Positions 37,401 through 45,626 of a stretch of 64,000 nt of DNA are shown in pieces. How positions within the stretch are numbered: the first letter of the stretch is position 1; each line of letters opens with the position of its first letter. The notes below the pieces were generated by a model that was not told the origin of the DNA, searched no databases, and saw nothing but the letters and a program-made list of their open reading frames with translations. This DNA is from Kitasatospora phosalacinea (GTDB lineage: Bacteria; Actinomycetota; Actinomycetes; Streptomycetales; Streptomycetaceae), in the NCBI RefSeq assembly GCF_030268885.1, contig NZ_BSSA01000009.1, positions 186,001 through 250,000 of the forward strand, in the 5' to 3' direction. A program made the translations under genes and the position numbers.

Positions 37401-38084
37401 GACGCCCAGGCCGAAGCGCGCCACCCAGCCCGCGAACTCCCGCTCCTGCCAGCCCGGTTCGGCCGGAAGGCGGGTCATCGCCGTCACCGCCATCAGCCCC
37501 GCCGGGTCCAACTCCCCGGCCAGGTACGCCCGGACGGCGGCCACCGGCCCCGGGTCGGACTCCCCGGCGGTCAGCACCTGCTCGATCGCCTCCCGCCGCT
37601 CGGCCACCCGCCCGGCCTCCGCCGCGGCCACCTCCGCCGCGTCCACCACCGGCCACTGCTCCGGCAGCGGCAGCGGCACCGGCACCCCGCCGCGGCGGCG
37701 CGGCAGCACGTGCTCGCGCCACGCCTCGGGCAGCACGAACGCGTCCTCGTCCGGCAGGGCGGCGGTGGCAGCGGTGGCGGGGGCGTCGGCGTCGGGGGCA
37801 GCGGGCCCGGCAGGCGCCCCGGTTCCGGCAGGCTCCTCGGCCTCGGCACCGACGCCCGGGCCCCCGTCCGCGCCGCCCCCGTCCACCGCCAGGTAGCCCT
37901 TGCGCTCCTTCTCCGCGACCAGCTTCGCCAGGTGCGCCGCGGCCGCCGCCGGATCGGCCAGCTCCTTGACCAGCAGCCGCCCCTCGGTACCGATCCGGCC
38001 GTACCGCACCCGCACCGCGGCCCCCGCGGCCCCGGCCTCCCAGAACTTCGCCGAACCGCCGTCGACCAGCTCCCAGCGCCGCAC
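34407..38084 (-). CDS. WGR + DUF4132 protein, copy 4
   Basis: A 1,225-residue YehI/MolR-like protein with an N-terminal WGR domain (RRWELVDGG, AKFWEAGAAG, VRVRYGRIG, AKLVAEKERKGY). An Ala/Pro-rich linker of about 35 residues and the DUF4132 body follow. The C-terminal block shares a converted tract with copy 2; parts of the middle (ARSWFARHGVAGALLLVPAAVG and flanks) are closer to copy 3, so the gene looks mosaic. A GTG start at 38084 has GGAGGGG upstream. About 1,210 residues is also the size of E. coli YehI. The DevR-like gene lies 96 bases upstream on the same strand. Confidence 0.9.
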   Translation of the reverse strand: MRRWELVDGGSAKFWEAGAAGAAVRVRYGRIGTEGRLLVKELADPAAAAAHLAKLVAEKERKGYLAVDGGGADGGPGVGAEAEEPAGTGAPAGPAAPDADAPATAATAALPDEDAFVLPEAWREHVLPRRRGGVPVPLPLPEQWPVVDAAEVAAAEAGRVAERREAIEQVLTAGESDPGPVAAVRAYLAGELDPAGLMAVTAMTRLPAEPGWQEREFAGWVARFGLGVAVRAAVASFEVDTVWARMGRQWSRLTALDLNDPRRHSLLLEFQLLAIARRALAAAPEGEHAAVVAELAALRDTPLRRAAGAFLVPERTDWVEECLSEASGHGQAADAVLQTLLLSAVGSAEQARRAAPEGGWAWVHWTTEVVATLADGAGPGAAPLVTGALERFGHDGDRLGEYAGYLAQFPTDAAMGELVDRITEKPVRLALLAAVERFPVRAVRVLSAAARRGGAAGAAARQMLNGHVAVERPRLPELLARLDGEVAAYVRDLEGAREPLPEAPADRLPALLVDPPWARPRTARKPKVLTGVTADERAELHWEEGESAAFAATAAHYWSYPADTDWAAEAQRVAQLGSSWLCCRLLAQGPAELVTPLLDSWNANALADGDAQLPPVLAKYGTAALRLVHAAVLARPAHAAQVLLPVRSAVAAGVMADALVRLKSVQPVARSWFARHGVAGALLLVPAAVGKAGRARLAAEHALRLVALREGAEVLTAAVAERYGEQVATVVAEALGSDPLETALPAKLPELPSWLRPQVLPQVQLADGSGALPLPAVRHLLTVLQLGKLREPYPGLAVVADALRADTVAAFCRAVFEEWLQAGMPSSDGWALYALGEVGDDDTARRLAPVLREWPGQNAHQRAVEGLDVLAAIGTDAALAQLHGIAQRVKFKALRARAQEKIAEIAESLDLTAEQLGDRLVPDLGLDADGSTVIDYGSRKFTVGFDEQLRPYVRDADGRRRKDLPAPGARDDQERATAERKRFATLKKDVRTLATDQIARLETAMVTERTWSTGEFTDLLVDHPLLGHLVRRLLWTADGAAFRVAEDRTFTDVHDEPFHLTTDAVVRLAHPLHLTTAELAAWAELFADYELVQPFRQLGRPVAALTEEEAAGHRLRRFEKHTVPVGRLLGLTKRGWQRGEPQDGGVEGWIHKPLPNGRHLVVEIQPGITVGYVNEFGDQTFEAVWLGASPDGYWPNSREPRERLGDLDPVTVSELLVDLEELTAG
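34797..35303 (-). repeat. Near-identical tract shared with DUF4132 copy 2 (26776-27282)
   Basis: Partner of the tract in copy 2, at a constant offset of 8,021 bases. It encodes most of the conserved C-terminal block (YVRDADGRRRKDLPAPGA to LADYE-type sequence), with only two or three amino-acid differences between the copies. Confidence 0.85.
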
Positions 38085-38180
38085 TCGCCCCTCCAGACAC
38101 GCCGACCGACCACGAACCGGTCGGCCACCTGGGGGAACCCTAGCGAGCGGCCCGGACAGCCCCGGGTCCGGAACCCCCGC

Positions 38181-38873
38181 TCAGAACCCCCGCTCGGGAC
38201 CCCGCTCGCTGCCGCCGGACTGGGCGGCCAGCGTCTGGGTGGCGATCACCGCGGCCTGGACGCGGCGCTCCACGCCGAGCTTGGCCAGCAGCCGGGAGAT
38301 GTGGTTCTTGACGGTCTTCTCGGCCAGGAACACCCGCTCGCCGATCTGCCGGTTGGTCAACCCCTCGCCGATCAGCGCGAGGATCTCCCGCTCCCGGTCG
38401 GTCAGCTGCGGGAACTCCGGCGCGGGCGCCGGGGCCTCGCCGCGCAGCCGGGCCATCAGCCGGGTCGCCGCGCCGGGGTCGAGCATCGACTGCCCGGAGG
38501 CGACCGTGCGGATCGCGGTGACCAGGTCGGTGCCGCTGATCTGCTTGAGCACGTAGCCCGCCGCGCCCGCCATGATCGAGTCGAGCAGCGCCTCCTCGTC
38601 GTCGAAGGAGGTGAGCATCAGGCAGGCCAGTTGCGGCATCCGCGAGCGCAGCTCCCGGCAGACGGTCACGCCGTCGCCGTCGGGCAGCCGCATGTCCAGC
38701 ACCGCGACGTCCGGACGCAGCGCGGGCACCCGGGCCAGCGCCTGCTCGACCGTCCCGGCCTCGCCGACCACCTGCAGGTCCGGCTCCGAGTCCAGCAGGT
38801 CGTGCACCCCGCGGCGGACCACCTCGTGGTCGTCCAGCAGGAACACCCTGATCGGCGCCGAACCCTCGGACAT
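38181..38873 (-). CDS. DevR/DosR-like LuxR response regulator
   Basis: A 230-residue response regulator. The receiver has LLDDHE and phospho-acceptor Asp60 in [13 protein letters not shown], with Lys in YVLKQISG. The LuxR-type DNA-binding domain has [43 protein letters not shown]. The [19 protein letters not shown] recognition segment is typical of DevR/DosR. GAGGAGGAG precedes the ATG at 38873. No kinase gene adjoins it, and the DevS-like kinase at 6763-8475 is the likely partner. Targets in related bacteria are hypoxia and dormancy genes. Confidence 0.9.
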   Translation of the reverse strand: MSEGSAPIRVFLLDDHEVVRRGVHDLLDSEPDLQVVGEAGTVEQALARVPALRPDVAVLDMRLPDGDGVTVCRELRSRMPQLACLMLTSFDDEEALLDSIMAGAAGYVLKQISGTDLVTAIRTVASGQSMLDPGAATRLMARLRGEAPAPAPEFPQLTDREREILALIGEGLTNRQIGERVFLAEKTVKNHISRLLAKLGVERRVQAAVIATQTLAAQSGGSERGPERGF

Positions 38874-39088
38874 GGCAGCAACTCCTCCTCGCAGACCCCT
38901 GACACCCGGCAGTCTGTCAAACCCCGCCCGCCCACCGACAGGGCCACCCGCCCCCGGCCCGGCCCGGAACCCGGTCCCGACCGGTCCTCGACCCGGTCCC
39001 GACCGGCCCTTGACGCCCGCTGCCCGGACGTGCTCGAACCGCCGCCGTCCCCGATCGCCCCGCTCGACCGACCCGCCCGCCCCGCCGC

Positions 39089-39559
39089 TCAGCCGCCCCC
39101 GTCCCGGCGCCCTCCGCCGTCCGACCAGGGCAGCGCCCGCCCCGACCAGAGCGGCTCCACCCGCCGCCAGGCGCGCTCCCAGGAGTCCGCCGCCCGCCGC
39201 TCCAGCACCCGCAGCCGCCAGCGCAGCCCGACCGCCCCGCCGCCCGCCACCGCCCCGAACACCAGCAGCCCGAGCAGCCCCCGGTCCACCACCCCGTACG
39301 GCACGGCCGCCAGGTCGGCCGGGAGCAGCCACCCGGGCAGCAGCCGCACCGGGACGAGCCGGGCCGCCGCCGCACCGGCCGCCAGGGCCGCGGCGAGCGT
39401 GCAGCACGCCAGGGCGACCGCCCGCCGCCGGGCACGGTCCACCCCGCGGCGGAGCGGGTTGCACCGCGCACCCCGGCCCCGCCGGTGCTGCGCCCCCTGA
39501 CGGCGGTCGGACCGGCGGCGGGTCAGCAGGCGCACGGACGGGCGGCGCGGGTGGGGCAC
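39089..39559 (-). CDS. Hypothetical two-helix membrane protein
   Basis: A 156-residue protein with an Arg-rich N-terminus, two membrane helices ([23 protein letters not shown] near residue 45-67 and [21 protein letters not shown] near 90-110), then a cytoplasmic [21 protein letters not shown] tail. The tail matches the style of many streptomycete two-helix membrane proteins. AGGAGAGGAA upstream supports the GTG at 39559. It lies on the same strand as the DevR-like gene, about 215 bases upstream of it. The function is unknown. Confidence 0.6.
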   Translation of the reverse strand: MPHPRRPSVRLLTRRRSDRRQGAQHRRGRGARCNPLRRGVDRARRRAVALACCTLAAALAAGAAAARLVPVRLLPGWLLPADLAAVPYGVVDRGLLGLLVFGAVAGGGAVGLRWRLRVLERRAADSWERAWRRVEPLWSGRALPWSDGGGRRDGGG

Positions 39560-39915
39560 GCGCGGATTCCTCTCCTCGGTGGCGCGACCGGCCCCCGTGG
39601 GCGGTCGCACCGCTGGCAGCGTTCCGGAGCGGCGCGGTGCGCGGATAGGGCCGGGCGGTCCCGCCCGCGGGGCCGATGGTCCCGAACCGGACGAACCGGT
39701 ACGAACCCCGGCACGGGGGCAAACCGTACGCCAAGCCCGTCCCAACGGTCCGTCAACGCCCCGGGACCGGTGCGCTGCTGGGCCAAAGGGTGGGGCTACG
39801 CTCCAGCCTGCCCCGGACGGCGGCGGACGTGACCTACATTGACGTGGGAGTTCGCCCGGCGGGCCGGAGCGCCCGGCGAGCCCGGGGCCCCACCCCACGA
39901 ACAGGAGCCGGCACA
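39560..39915. other. Control region between divergent genes
   Basis: About 355 bases between the two-helix membrane protein gene and the permease gene. Several short open frames are present but none has a ribosome binding site or protein-like composition. I looked for a c-di-AMP or other riboswitch before the permease and saw no convincing conserved core. A TTGACG hexamer at 39838-39843 is a possible -35, but no matching -10 was found. Confidence 0.5.
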
Positions 39916-41877
39916 GTGGTCGACCCCGCCCCCGCGGACGCAGGAACCCCCCGGCAGCGACTGCGGGCCTGGCTGCTCGAGGGCCTCGCCGACATGGCCA
40001 AGCAGCACCCCGGCCCGCACGCCCAGGCCACCGACCAGCAGCACGGCCAGCGCTGGTGGAAGGTGATGTGCCTGACCGGCCTGGACTACTTCTCCACCCT
40101 CGGCTACCAGCCCGGCATCGCCGCCCTCGCGGCCGGCCTGCTCTCCCCGGTCGCCACCGTCGTGCTGGTGCTGGTGACCCTGTTCGGCGCGCTGCCGGTC
40201 TACCGCCGGGTCGCCCAGGAGAGCCCGCACGGCGAGGGCTCGATCGCCATGCTGGAACGCCTGCTGTCGTTCTGGAAGGGCAAGCTGTTCGTCCTGGCCC
40301 TGCTCGGCTTCGCCGCCACCGACTTCCTGATCACCATCACCCTCTCCGCCGCCGACGCCACCGCCCACCTGGTCGAGAACCCGCACCTGCGCGGCGCGCT
40401 CGGCGGCCACCAGGTGCTGATCACCCTGCTGCTGATCGCGGGCCTGGGCGCGGTCTTCCTCAAGGGCTTCAGCGAGGCCATCGGGGTGGCGGTCGTCCTG
40501 GTCGGCGTCTACCTGGCGCTGAACGTGGTGGTGGTCGCCGTCGGCCTGTGGCACGTGGTCACCGCGCCGTCCCTGGTCACCGACTGGACGCACGCCCTCA
40601 GCCTGGAGCACGGCAACCCGGTCGCGATGATCGGCGTCGCCCTGGTGGTCTTCCCCAAGCTCGCCCTCGGCCTGTCCGGCTTCGAGACCGGCGTCGCCGT
40701 CATGCCGCACATCGAGGGCGACCCCGACGACACCGAGCAGCGCCCCACCGGACGCATCCGCGGCGCCCGCAAACTGCTCACCACCGCCGCCGTAATCATG
40801 AGCTGCTTCCTGATCACCACCAGCTTCGTCACCACCCTGCTCATCCCCGCCGACGACTTCCAGCCCGGCGGCCCCGCCAACGGCCGCGCCCTGGCCTACC
40901 TCGCCCACCACTACCTCGGCGGCGCCTTCGGCTCCGTCTACGACCTCTCCACCATCGCCATCCTGTGGTTCGCCGGGGCCTCCGCGATGGCCGGACTGCT
41001 CAACCTGATGCCCCGCTACCTGCCCCGCTACGGCATGGCCCCGCACTGGGCCCGCGCGGTGCGCCCGATGGTGCTGGTGCTCACCGCGATCGCCTTCCTG
41101 GTCACCTGGCTGTTCGACGCGGACGTCGACAAGCAGGGCGGCGCGTACGCCACCGGCGTGCTCGTCCTGATCACCTCCGCCGCGATCGCCGTCACCATCG
41201 CCGCCCGCGCCGCCCGGCAGCGCGCCTGGACCGTCGGCTTCGCGGTGATCGCCGCGGTCTTCCTCTACACCACCGCGATCAACATCGCCGAACGCCCCGA
41301 CGGCGTGAAGATCGGCGCCTGCTTCATCGCGGGCATCGTGCTGGTCTCGCTCGCCTCCCGGCTCGCCCGCGCCTTCGAGCTCCGGGTCACCGACGTGCAG
41401 TTGGACGAGGTCGCGGAACGCTTCGTGCGCGACACCGCGCACCGCACCATCCGCTTCATCGCCAACGAACCGGCCGGCCGCGACCTCGCCGAGTACCGCG
41501 ACAAGGTCCACCAGATCCGGGCCGACAACGACATCCCGCCCGAGGACGACCTGGTCTTCGTCGAGGTCACCGTCCTCGACCCGTCCGACTTCGAGGCCGA
41601 ACTGCACGTCCGCGGCGAGGTCCTGCACGAGCGCTACCGGGTCCTGACCCTGGAGCACTCCAGCATCCCCAACGCGCTCGCCGCGATACTGCTGCACGTG
41701 CGCGACACCACCGGCCAGCTCCCGCACATCTACTTCGAGTGGACCGAGGGCAGCCCCTTCGCCCAGTTCCTGCGCTTCTTCCTGTTCGGGCAGGGCGAAG
41801 TCGCCCCCGTCACCCGCGAAGTGCTGCGCGAGGCCGAGTCCGACCGGGCCCGCCGCCCCCGCGTCCACGTCGGCTGA
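39916..41877 (+). CDS. APC-superfamily amino acid/cation permease
   Basis: A 653-residue membrane transporter. About twelve hydrophobic helices begin after the conserved [26 protein letters not shown] segment. Helix-rich runs include [39 protein letters not shown] and [16 protein letters not shown]. The last 170 residues or so are a soluble cytoplasmic domain ([38 protein letters not shown]), a layout shared with KimA-type potassium/amino-acid importers of the APC group. The substrate is not decided. AGGAG at 39902-39906 supports the GTG at 39916. It is followed by a hairpin and converges on the lipoprotein gene. Confidence 0.88.
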   Translation: MVDPAPADAGTPRQRLRAWLLEGLADMAKQHPGPHAQATDQQHGQRWWKVMCLTGLDYFSTLGYQPGIAALAAGLLSPVATVVLVLVTLFGALPVYRRVAQESPHGEGSIAMLERLLSFWKGKLFVLALLGFAATDFLITITLSAADATAHLVENPHLRGALGGHQVLITLLLIAGLGAVFLKGFSEAIGVAVVLVGVYLALNVVVVAVGLWHVVTAPSLVTDWTHALSLEHGNPVAMIGVALVVFPKLALGLSGFETGVAVMPHIEGDPDDTEQRPTGRIRGARKLLTTAAVIMSCFLITTSFVTTLLIPADDFQPGGPANGRALAYLAHHYLGGAFGSVYDLSTIAILWFAGASAMAGLLNLMPRYLPRYGMAPHWARAVRPMVLVLTAIAFLVTWLFDADVDKQGGAYATGVLVLITSAAIAVTIAARAARQRAWTVGFAVIAAVFLYTTAINIAERPDGVKIGACFIAGIVLVSLASRLARAFELRVTDVQLDEVAERFVRDTAHRTIRFIANEPAGRDLAEYRDKVHQIRADNDIPPEDDLVFVEVTVLDPSDFEAELHVRGEVLHERYRVLTLEHSSIPNALAAILLHVRDTTGQLPHIYFEWTEGSPFAQFLRFFLFGQGEVAPVTREVLREAESDRARRPRVHVG

Positions 41878-41881
41878 CGAC

Positions 41882-41913
41882 CCGGCCGCCCGAGGGCCGG
41901 GGCCCGCGGCCGG
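41882..41913. terminator. Bidirectional terminator hairpin
   Basis: An 8-base perfect arm pair, CCGGCCGC (41882-41889) with GCGGCCGG (41906-41913), plus further GC pairing inside the loop. It fills the whole gap between two convergent genes. Confidence 0.6.
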
Positions 41914-42882
41914 TCAGGACCCCTCCGGGGCCCAGGCCCCGACGCCCAGCCGCCCCGTCGTTCCCAGGTCCAGCTCCGGCGTCACCGTCACGGCCGCCGC
42001 GCCCGGCGTCGCCCGCACCCGCACGTACGGGGCGTTCACCGGGTCGGACGAGGCGTCGTTCGTGTTGCGCCACACCAGCGCCGAACCGGCCTTCCCGCCC
42101 GGCGGGACGGTGAAGCGGCGCGGCGGCGCGTCCGCGCCCGTGCCCGTCGCGATCGCCGCCCCGCCCTCCAGCACCTGCACCGACGCCACCGGGGCGTGCG
42201 CCTCGTCCAGCACCTGCACCTGCGGGTAGCCGTTCAGCACCACGTCCGCCGTCCCGCAGTTCTCCAGGTGCAGCCCCACCACCCGCAGCCCCATCGCCGC
42301 GTCCCCCCGGTCCGCGTACACCCGCACCCCCGACGCCGGACACGCCCCGCCCGCCGACGGGGCCTCCGCCGTCGGCACGCTGCGCACCTTCAGCACCTTC
42401 ACCCCCGGCACCGCCCGGGCGGAGCCCGACGGGCCCGCGGAGCGCGGCAGCACGCCGTCCGGCGCCTGCCGGAAGCTCGGTGCCGCACCGACCGGCAGGT
42501 CCGGCTGCACCGGGGCGCCGGTCAGCGGGAGCCGCCCGCGCACCGACGCCCCCGGGGCCAGCCCCGGCTGCACCGCCGACAGGTTGTCCGCCAGCCGTGC
42601 CCCGCTGCCCGACCACCCGAACAGCACCGACACGTCGGCGGCCTCCGCCCCCCGGTTGGTCACCTCGTACTCCAGGCAGTCCGCGTTCACCGCCACGATC
42701 CGCACCCCGTCCCGCACCCACCCCTCCGGGGCCGCGCCCGGCGCCGCCCCGCAGGGCCCCGCGCTCCCCGAGGCCGCCGGGGCCCCCGCGCTCCCCGCCA
42801 CCGTCGAGGACCCGCAGCCCACGACCGCCCCCGCGGCCACCACGACGCCCACACCCACCCGAACCGCCCGCATCAGAACCAT
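41914..42882 (-). CDS. DUF4232 lipoprotein
   Basis: A 322-residue exported lipoprotein. The short signal peptide ends in a lipobox, AVVGC (Cys23), after which the Ser/Ala/Gly-rich spacer begins. The C-terminal part is a DUF4232 beta domain (CPASGVRVYADRGDAAMGLRVVGLHLENCG, VVLNGYPQVQVLD, SALVWRNTND), common in streptomycete surface proteins of unknown role. The N-terminal half looks like a second related beta domain (VEYEVTNRG-type strand). Starts at 42882 and 42873 are both possible and neither has a clear ribosome binding site. Confidence 0.87.
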   Translation of the reverse strand: MVLMRAVRVGVGVVVAAGAVVGCGSSTVAGSAGAPAASGSAGPCGAAPGAAPEGWVRDGVRIVAVNADCLEYEVTNRGAEAADVSVLFGWSGSGARLADNLSAVQPGLAPGASVRGRLPLTGAPVQPDLPVGAAPSFRQAPDGVLPRSAGPSGSARAVPGVKVLKVRSVPTAEAPSAGGACPASGVRVYADRGDAAMGLRVVGLHLENCGTADVVLNGYPQVQVLDEAHAPVASVQVLEGGAAIATGTGADAPPRRFTVPPGGKAGSALVWRNTNDASSDPVNAPYVRVRATPGAAAVTVTPELDLGTTGRLGVGAWAPEGS

Positions 42883-43135
42883 CCGGAGAGTCGATCACGA
42901 ACCGCCCCCGTCGACCGTGACCCGGATCACGCCGCGCGCAACAGCCCTGCAACGGTCGCGCGCTGCCCGCCCGTCAGGCGCGGGCCGGCGCAACTCCGGC
43001 GCTCCGTCGGCAGGGCCGCGCCGCTGCCATCCAACAGCCTTCCCGGGAAAGGTGGTTGATCGACTCCCGGTCGCTGCACGGCAGTTCGGGGCCGGACCGG
43101 CACCCGGGCCGCGCCGCCCCCGTCCCCGTCCCCGT

Positions 43136-43666
43136 TCAGAACGGCAACGAGTGCAGTCGGACCGCCCCGCCCTCCGGCCAGAGCGCCCCCGGCACCAGTC
43201 CGGTCCACATCGCCCCGAGCCGGACCGCCTCCGGCCCCTCCGGCTGCTCGGCCGTCACCGGGCCGGGCAGCGCCGTCCACCCCAGACGCGCGTACAGCGG
43301 GGCCCGGTCCGGCAGGCAGAACAGCATCGCCAACTCCAGCCCGTCGGCCCGCGCCGCGTCCAGCGCCGCCGCGACCACGGCCCGCGCCAGCCCGTGCCCG
43401 CGCCAGCGTGGCGCGACCAGCACCCCGCCGATCCCCGCCACCTCGAAGCGCCGCCCGCCGACCTCCACCGGCGCCACCACCGACCCGGCGTGGGCGACCA
43501 CCCGGCCGTCCAGGAGCACCCCGAAGTGCCGGTCCTTCGGGCGCCAGGTGCCCCCGACCGCCGCCACCTCGAACGGGTCCGCCGACTCGCCCAACTCCTG
43601 CAGCGCGGGCCAACCGCCCCACTCCGCCAACTCGACCGCCGCCGCGAACTCCTGCTGCTCCGTCAT
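43136..43666 (-). CDS. GNAT-family N-acetyltransferase
   Basis: A 176-residue GNAT protein. The acetyl-CoA-binding motif is IGGVLVAPRWRGHGLARAVVAAALDAARADG, preceded by HFGVLLDGRVVAHAGSV and followed by LAMLFCLPDRAPLYARLGWTAL. The layout resembles aminoglycoside 2'-acetyltransferase-type GNATs, but the acceptor cannot be deduced. About 250 bases without a gene separate it from the DUF4232 lipoprotein gene on the same strand; I see no motif of note there. Confidence 0.85.
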   Translation of the reverse strand: MTEQQEFAAAVELAEWGGWPALQELGESADPFEVAAVGGTWRPKDRHFGVLLDGRVVAHAGSVVAPVEVGGRRFEVAGIGGVLVAPRWRGHGLARAVVAAALDAARADGLELAMLFCLPDRAPLYARLGWTALPGPVTAEQPEGPEAVRLGAMWTGLVPGALWPEGGAVRLHSLPF

Positions 43667-43733
43667 CGCCCCGCCCCGTCCCGCGTCCGTGCCCGTCCGT
43701 GCCGATCGCCGGTCATCCTAGGGCTCCGCCCGG

Positions 43734-43793
43734 TCAGTCCTTCGGCGGCGCGGTGCTCTCCCGCACGGTGAGGGTGGTCGCGATCCCCGGCCC
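43734..43793 (-). pseudogene. Possible 3' remnant of a LacI-family regulator gene
   Basis: The minus strand encodes GIATTLTVRESTAPPKD followed by a stop codon at 43736-43734. This is close to the usual C-terminus of streptomycete LacI-family regulators (..TTLTVRESTAPP). The frame is closed upstream by the stop codon of the DUF5685 gene at 43815-43817, so at most about 26 codons remain. It may be debris of a deleted regulator gene. The match is short, hence the low confidence. Confidence 0.3.
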
Positions 43794-43814
43794 GGTCCGG
43801 GGGCGGCGTGCGGG

Positions 43815-45017
43815 TCAGCAGTCGCAGCCGCACCCGTCACATCCGTCGCAGCAGTCGCAGCTGCTGCAGCACCCGTCGTCACCGCAGCAGTCGCAGCACC
43901 CGTCGCACCCGCTGCAGTCGCAGTCGCAGTCGTGGCGCTGGCAGAAGCCCTCGCGCCGCTCGCGCGAGAACGGGTCGTCGTGGTCGCAGCACAGCAGCTG
44001 GCAGGTGCAGGCCATCGCCATCCACACCGCGCAGCCCGGGATCAGCGAACGGGGCCGCTTCGGCTTCGTGAAGTCGCGCGAGTGGTCCGGGGGTGACGGG
44101 GCGTGCGGGTCGGTGCCGGGCGGGGAGGCGTGGGCGGTGGCGTTGGCGCAGGCGTGGTGGCGGCCGCGGCGTCCGAAGACCCGGTCCACCGCCTCCCCGG
44201 TCTCGTGCGCGAGCAGCCGGTGCACGAGGGCCCGGTCGGTGAACTCGACCTCCTCCAGGGCGAGTCGGATGCCGTGGACGGCGTCGCGGCAGAGCCGTTC
44301 GGCTTCGGCCCGGGTGGTGCCGGTGACGGTGAGCGGGTTCCAGAGCCCGCGGGCCTCGTCCTCGGCGCGGTCCTCGGCGGCGTCGAGGAGGTGGGCGAGG
44401 CGCCCGAAGAGGCGTCCGGCCTCGGCGAGCGCCCGCGCGTTGTGCGGGCGCCCGCCGAGGACCGCGGTGTGGGCGAACGCGGCGGCGGTGGCCTCCTCGG
44501 TGGGCGCGGTGGCCAGCAGCAGCGGCCCGCCCGCGGTGACGGCGGACTCGGCGTCCTGCTGGCGCGCGGCGGCGGTCAGCAGGACGCCGGTGTCGAAGCC
44601 GACGACGGCGGCGCTGCCCGCGCTCTGCCGGTCCCAGCGCCGGGCCACCCGCCGCGCCCCGGCGGCGACGGGGCGGCGGGCGAAGAGGCCGTCGCCGTCC
44701 TGGACGTGGTCGCGGACCTTCACGGAGGCGAGCGCCAGTGACACGGCCGCGGCCAGCCGGGCGCCCTCGCCGCGGGCCACCGGGGCGGTGCGCATGCCGC
44801 GCAGCGGGCAGGGCCCGGCGGTGCGCCGGTCCGCGGACTCCGACGACTGGGCCTCGACCAGGACGGAGATCACCAGGCCGTCGTAGTTGGTGGCCGTCCG
44901 CGCCAACTGCCCGTGGTCGTCCCGCAGGGCGAGGCAGAGACCGCACAGGTGGGCCGTCCAGGAGGCGTGCAGGCGCTCCGAGAGCCGATGCCGACACGGC
45001 CTGATGATTCCGAACAC
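43815..45017 (-). CDS. DUF5685 family protein with Cys-rich tail
   Basis: A 400-residue protein starting VFGIIRPCRHRL. It continues HLCGLCLALRDDHGQLARTATNYDG, the hallmark of DUF5685, with a central helical region (AAFAHTAVLGGRPHNARALAEAG, DAAEDRAEDEARGLWNPL). The last 65 residues or so hold about 22 cysteines in CC, CDC and CxxC patterns, resembling a metallothionein or metal-cluster site. The first part also has a CxxC with a nearby Cys and His. The function is unknown; related proteins sit near lantibiotic and other peptide genes, but none is visible here. The GTG at 45017 is chosen from GGAAGGGG upstream. Confidence 0.87.
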   Translation of the reverse strand: MFGIIRPCRHRLSERLHASWTAHLCGLCLALRDDHGQLARTATNYDGLVISVLVEAQSSESADRRTAGPCPLRGMRTAPVARGEGARLAAAVSLALASVKVRDHVQDGDGLFARRPVAAGARRVARRWDRQSAGSAAVVGFDTGVLLTAAARQQDAESAVTAGGPLLLATAPTEEATAAAFAHTAVLGGRPHNARALAEAGRLFGRLAHLLDAAEDRAEDEARGLWNPLTVTGTTRAEAERLCRDAVHGIRLALEEVEFTDRALVHRLLAHETGEAVDRVFGRRGRHHACANATAHASPPGTDPHAPSPPDHSRDFTKPKRPRSLIPGCAVWMAMACTCQLLCCDHDDPFSRERREGFCQRHDCDCDCSGCDGCCDCCGDDGCCSSCDCCDGCDGCGCDC

Positions 45018-45103
45018 GCCCGCCCCTTCCGTCCCCGCCCACCCGCTGTGACCGGCGGCCATCCTAGTGACGCGGTGCCCGCGCCGGAGGTTCCCGGCCG
45101 GGT

Positions 45104-45559
45104 TCAGCGGTGCTGCGGCACGTCCAGGGCGAAGTGGAAGGCCACCACCGACATCCGCCGCGCGTGGTAGAAGCGGTGCGCACCCTGGTTGACCACGCCG
45201 GAGTCCAACTCCACCCGGGCGCAGCCGGACCGGGCCGCCCGCTGCTCCAGCTCGGCCATCAGCCAGGCGCCGACGCCGTGCGAGCGGAGCGCGGGATCGG
45301 TCACCAGGTCGTCGACGAACAGCACCCGGCCCCGGCTGGTCGCCAGCGTCCGGTGGGTCGCCACGCCCACGCAACGGCCCTTCCCGGCCGCGGAGTTGTC
45401 GTAGGCCGCGGTGAACACCAGCCCCTGGCCCGCCGCTTCGGTGGCGAACGCGGTGAAACCGGGCCCGGTCAGGGCGGGGCGCAGGGAGCGGATCAGGGGC
45501 TCAACGTCCCGGGCCAGTACCGGACTTGGCACGTCCACGTCCTTCGCGATCAGTTCCAT
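45104..45559 (-). CDS. GNAT-family N-acetyltransferase
   Basis: A 151-residue GNAT protein with VLFVDDLVTDPALRSHGVGAWLMAELEQRAARSG (acetyl-CoA loop RSHGVG) and VELDSGVVNQGAHRFYHARRMSVVAFHF, the usual end of small-molecule or protein N-acetyltransferases. The ATG at 45559 lacks a strong ribosome binding site; a GTG fifteen bases upstream is an alternative. It lies just upstream of the DUF5685 gene in the same direction. Confidence 0.85.
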   Translation of the reverse strand: MELIAKDVDVPSPVLARDVEPLIRSLRPALTGPGFTAFATEAAGQGLVFTAAYDNSAAGKGRCVGVATHRTLATSRGRVLFVDDLVTDPALRSHGVGAWLMAELEQRAARSGCARVELDSGVVNQGAHRFYHARRMSVVAFHFALDVPQHR

Positions 45560-45626
45560 CCGGCCATTGTTCACCGCGCCGGACGGCTTCCGCACCCGGG
45601 TACCGCATCCTGGTGGGCGGCCGCCC

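Noticed and set aside
39560..39915. c-di-AMP (ydaO/yuaA) riboswitch before the APC permease
   Set aside because: No conserved riboswitch core could be matched; the region shows only general GC-rich inverted repeats.
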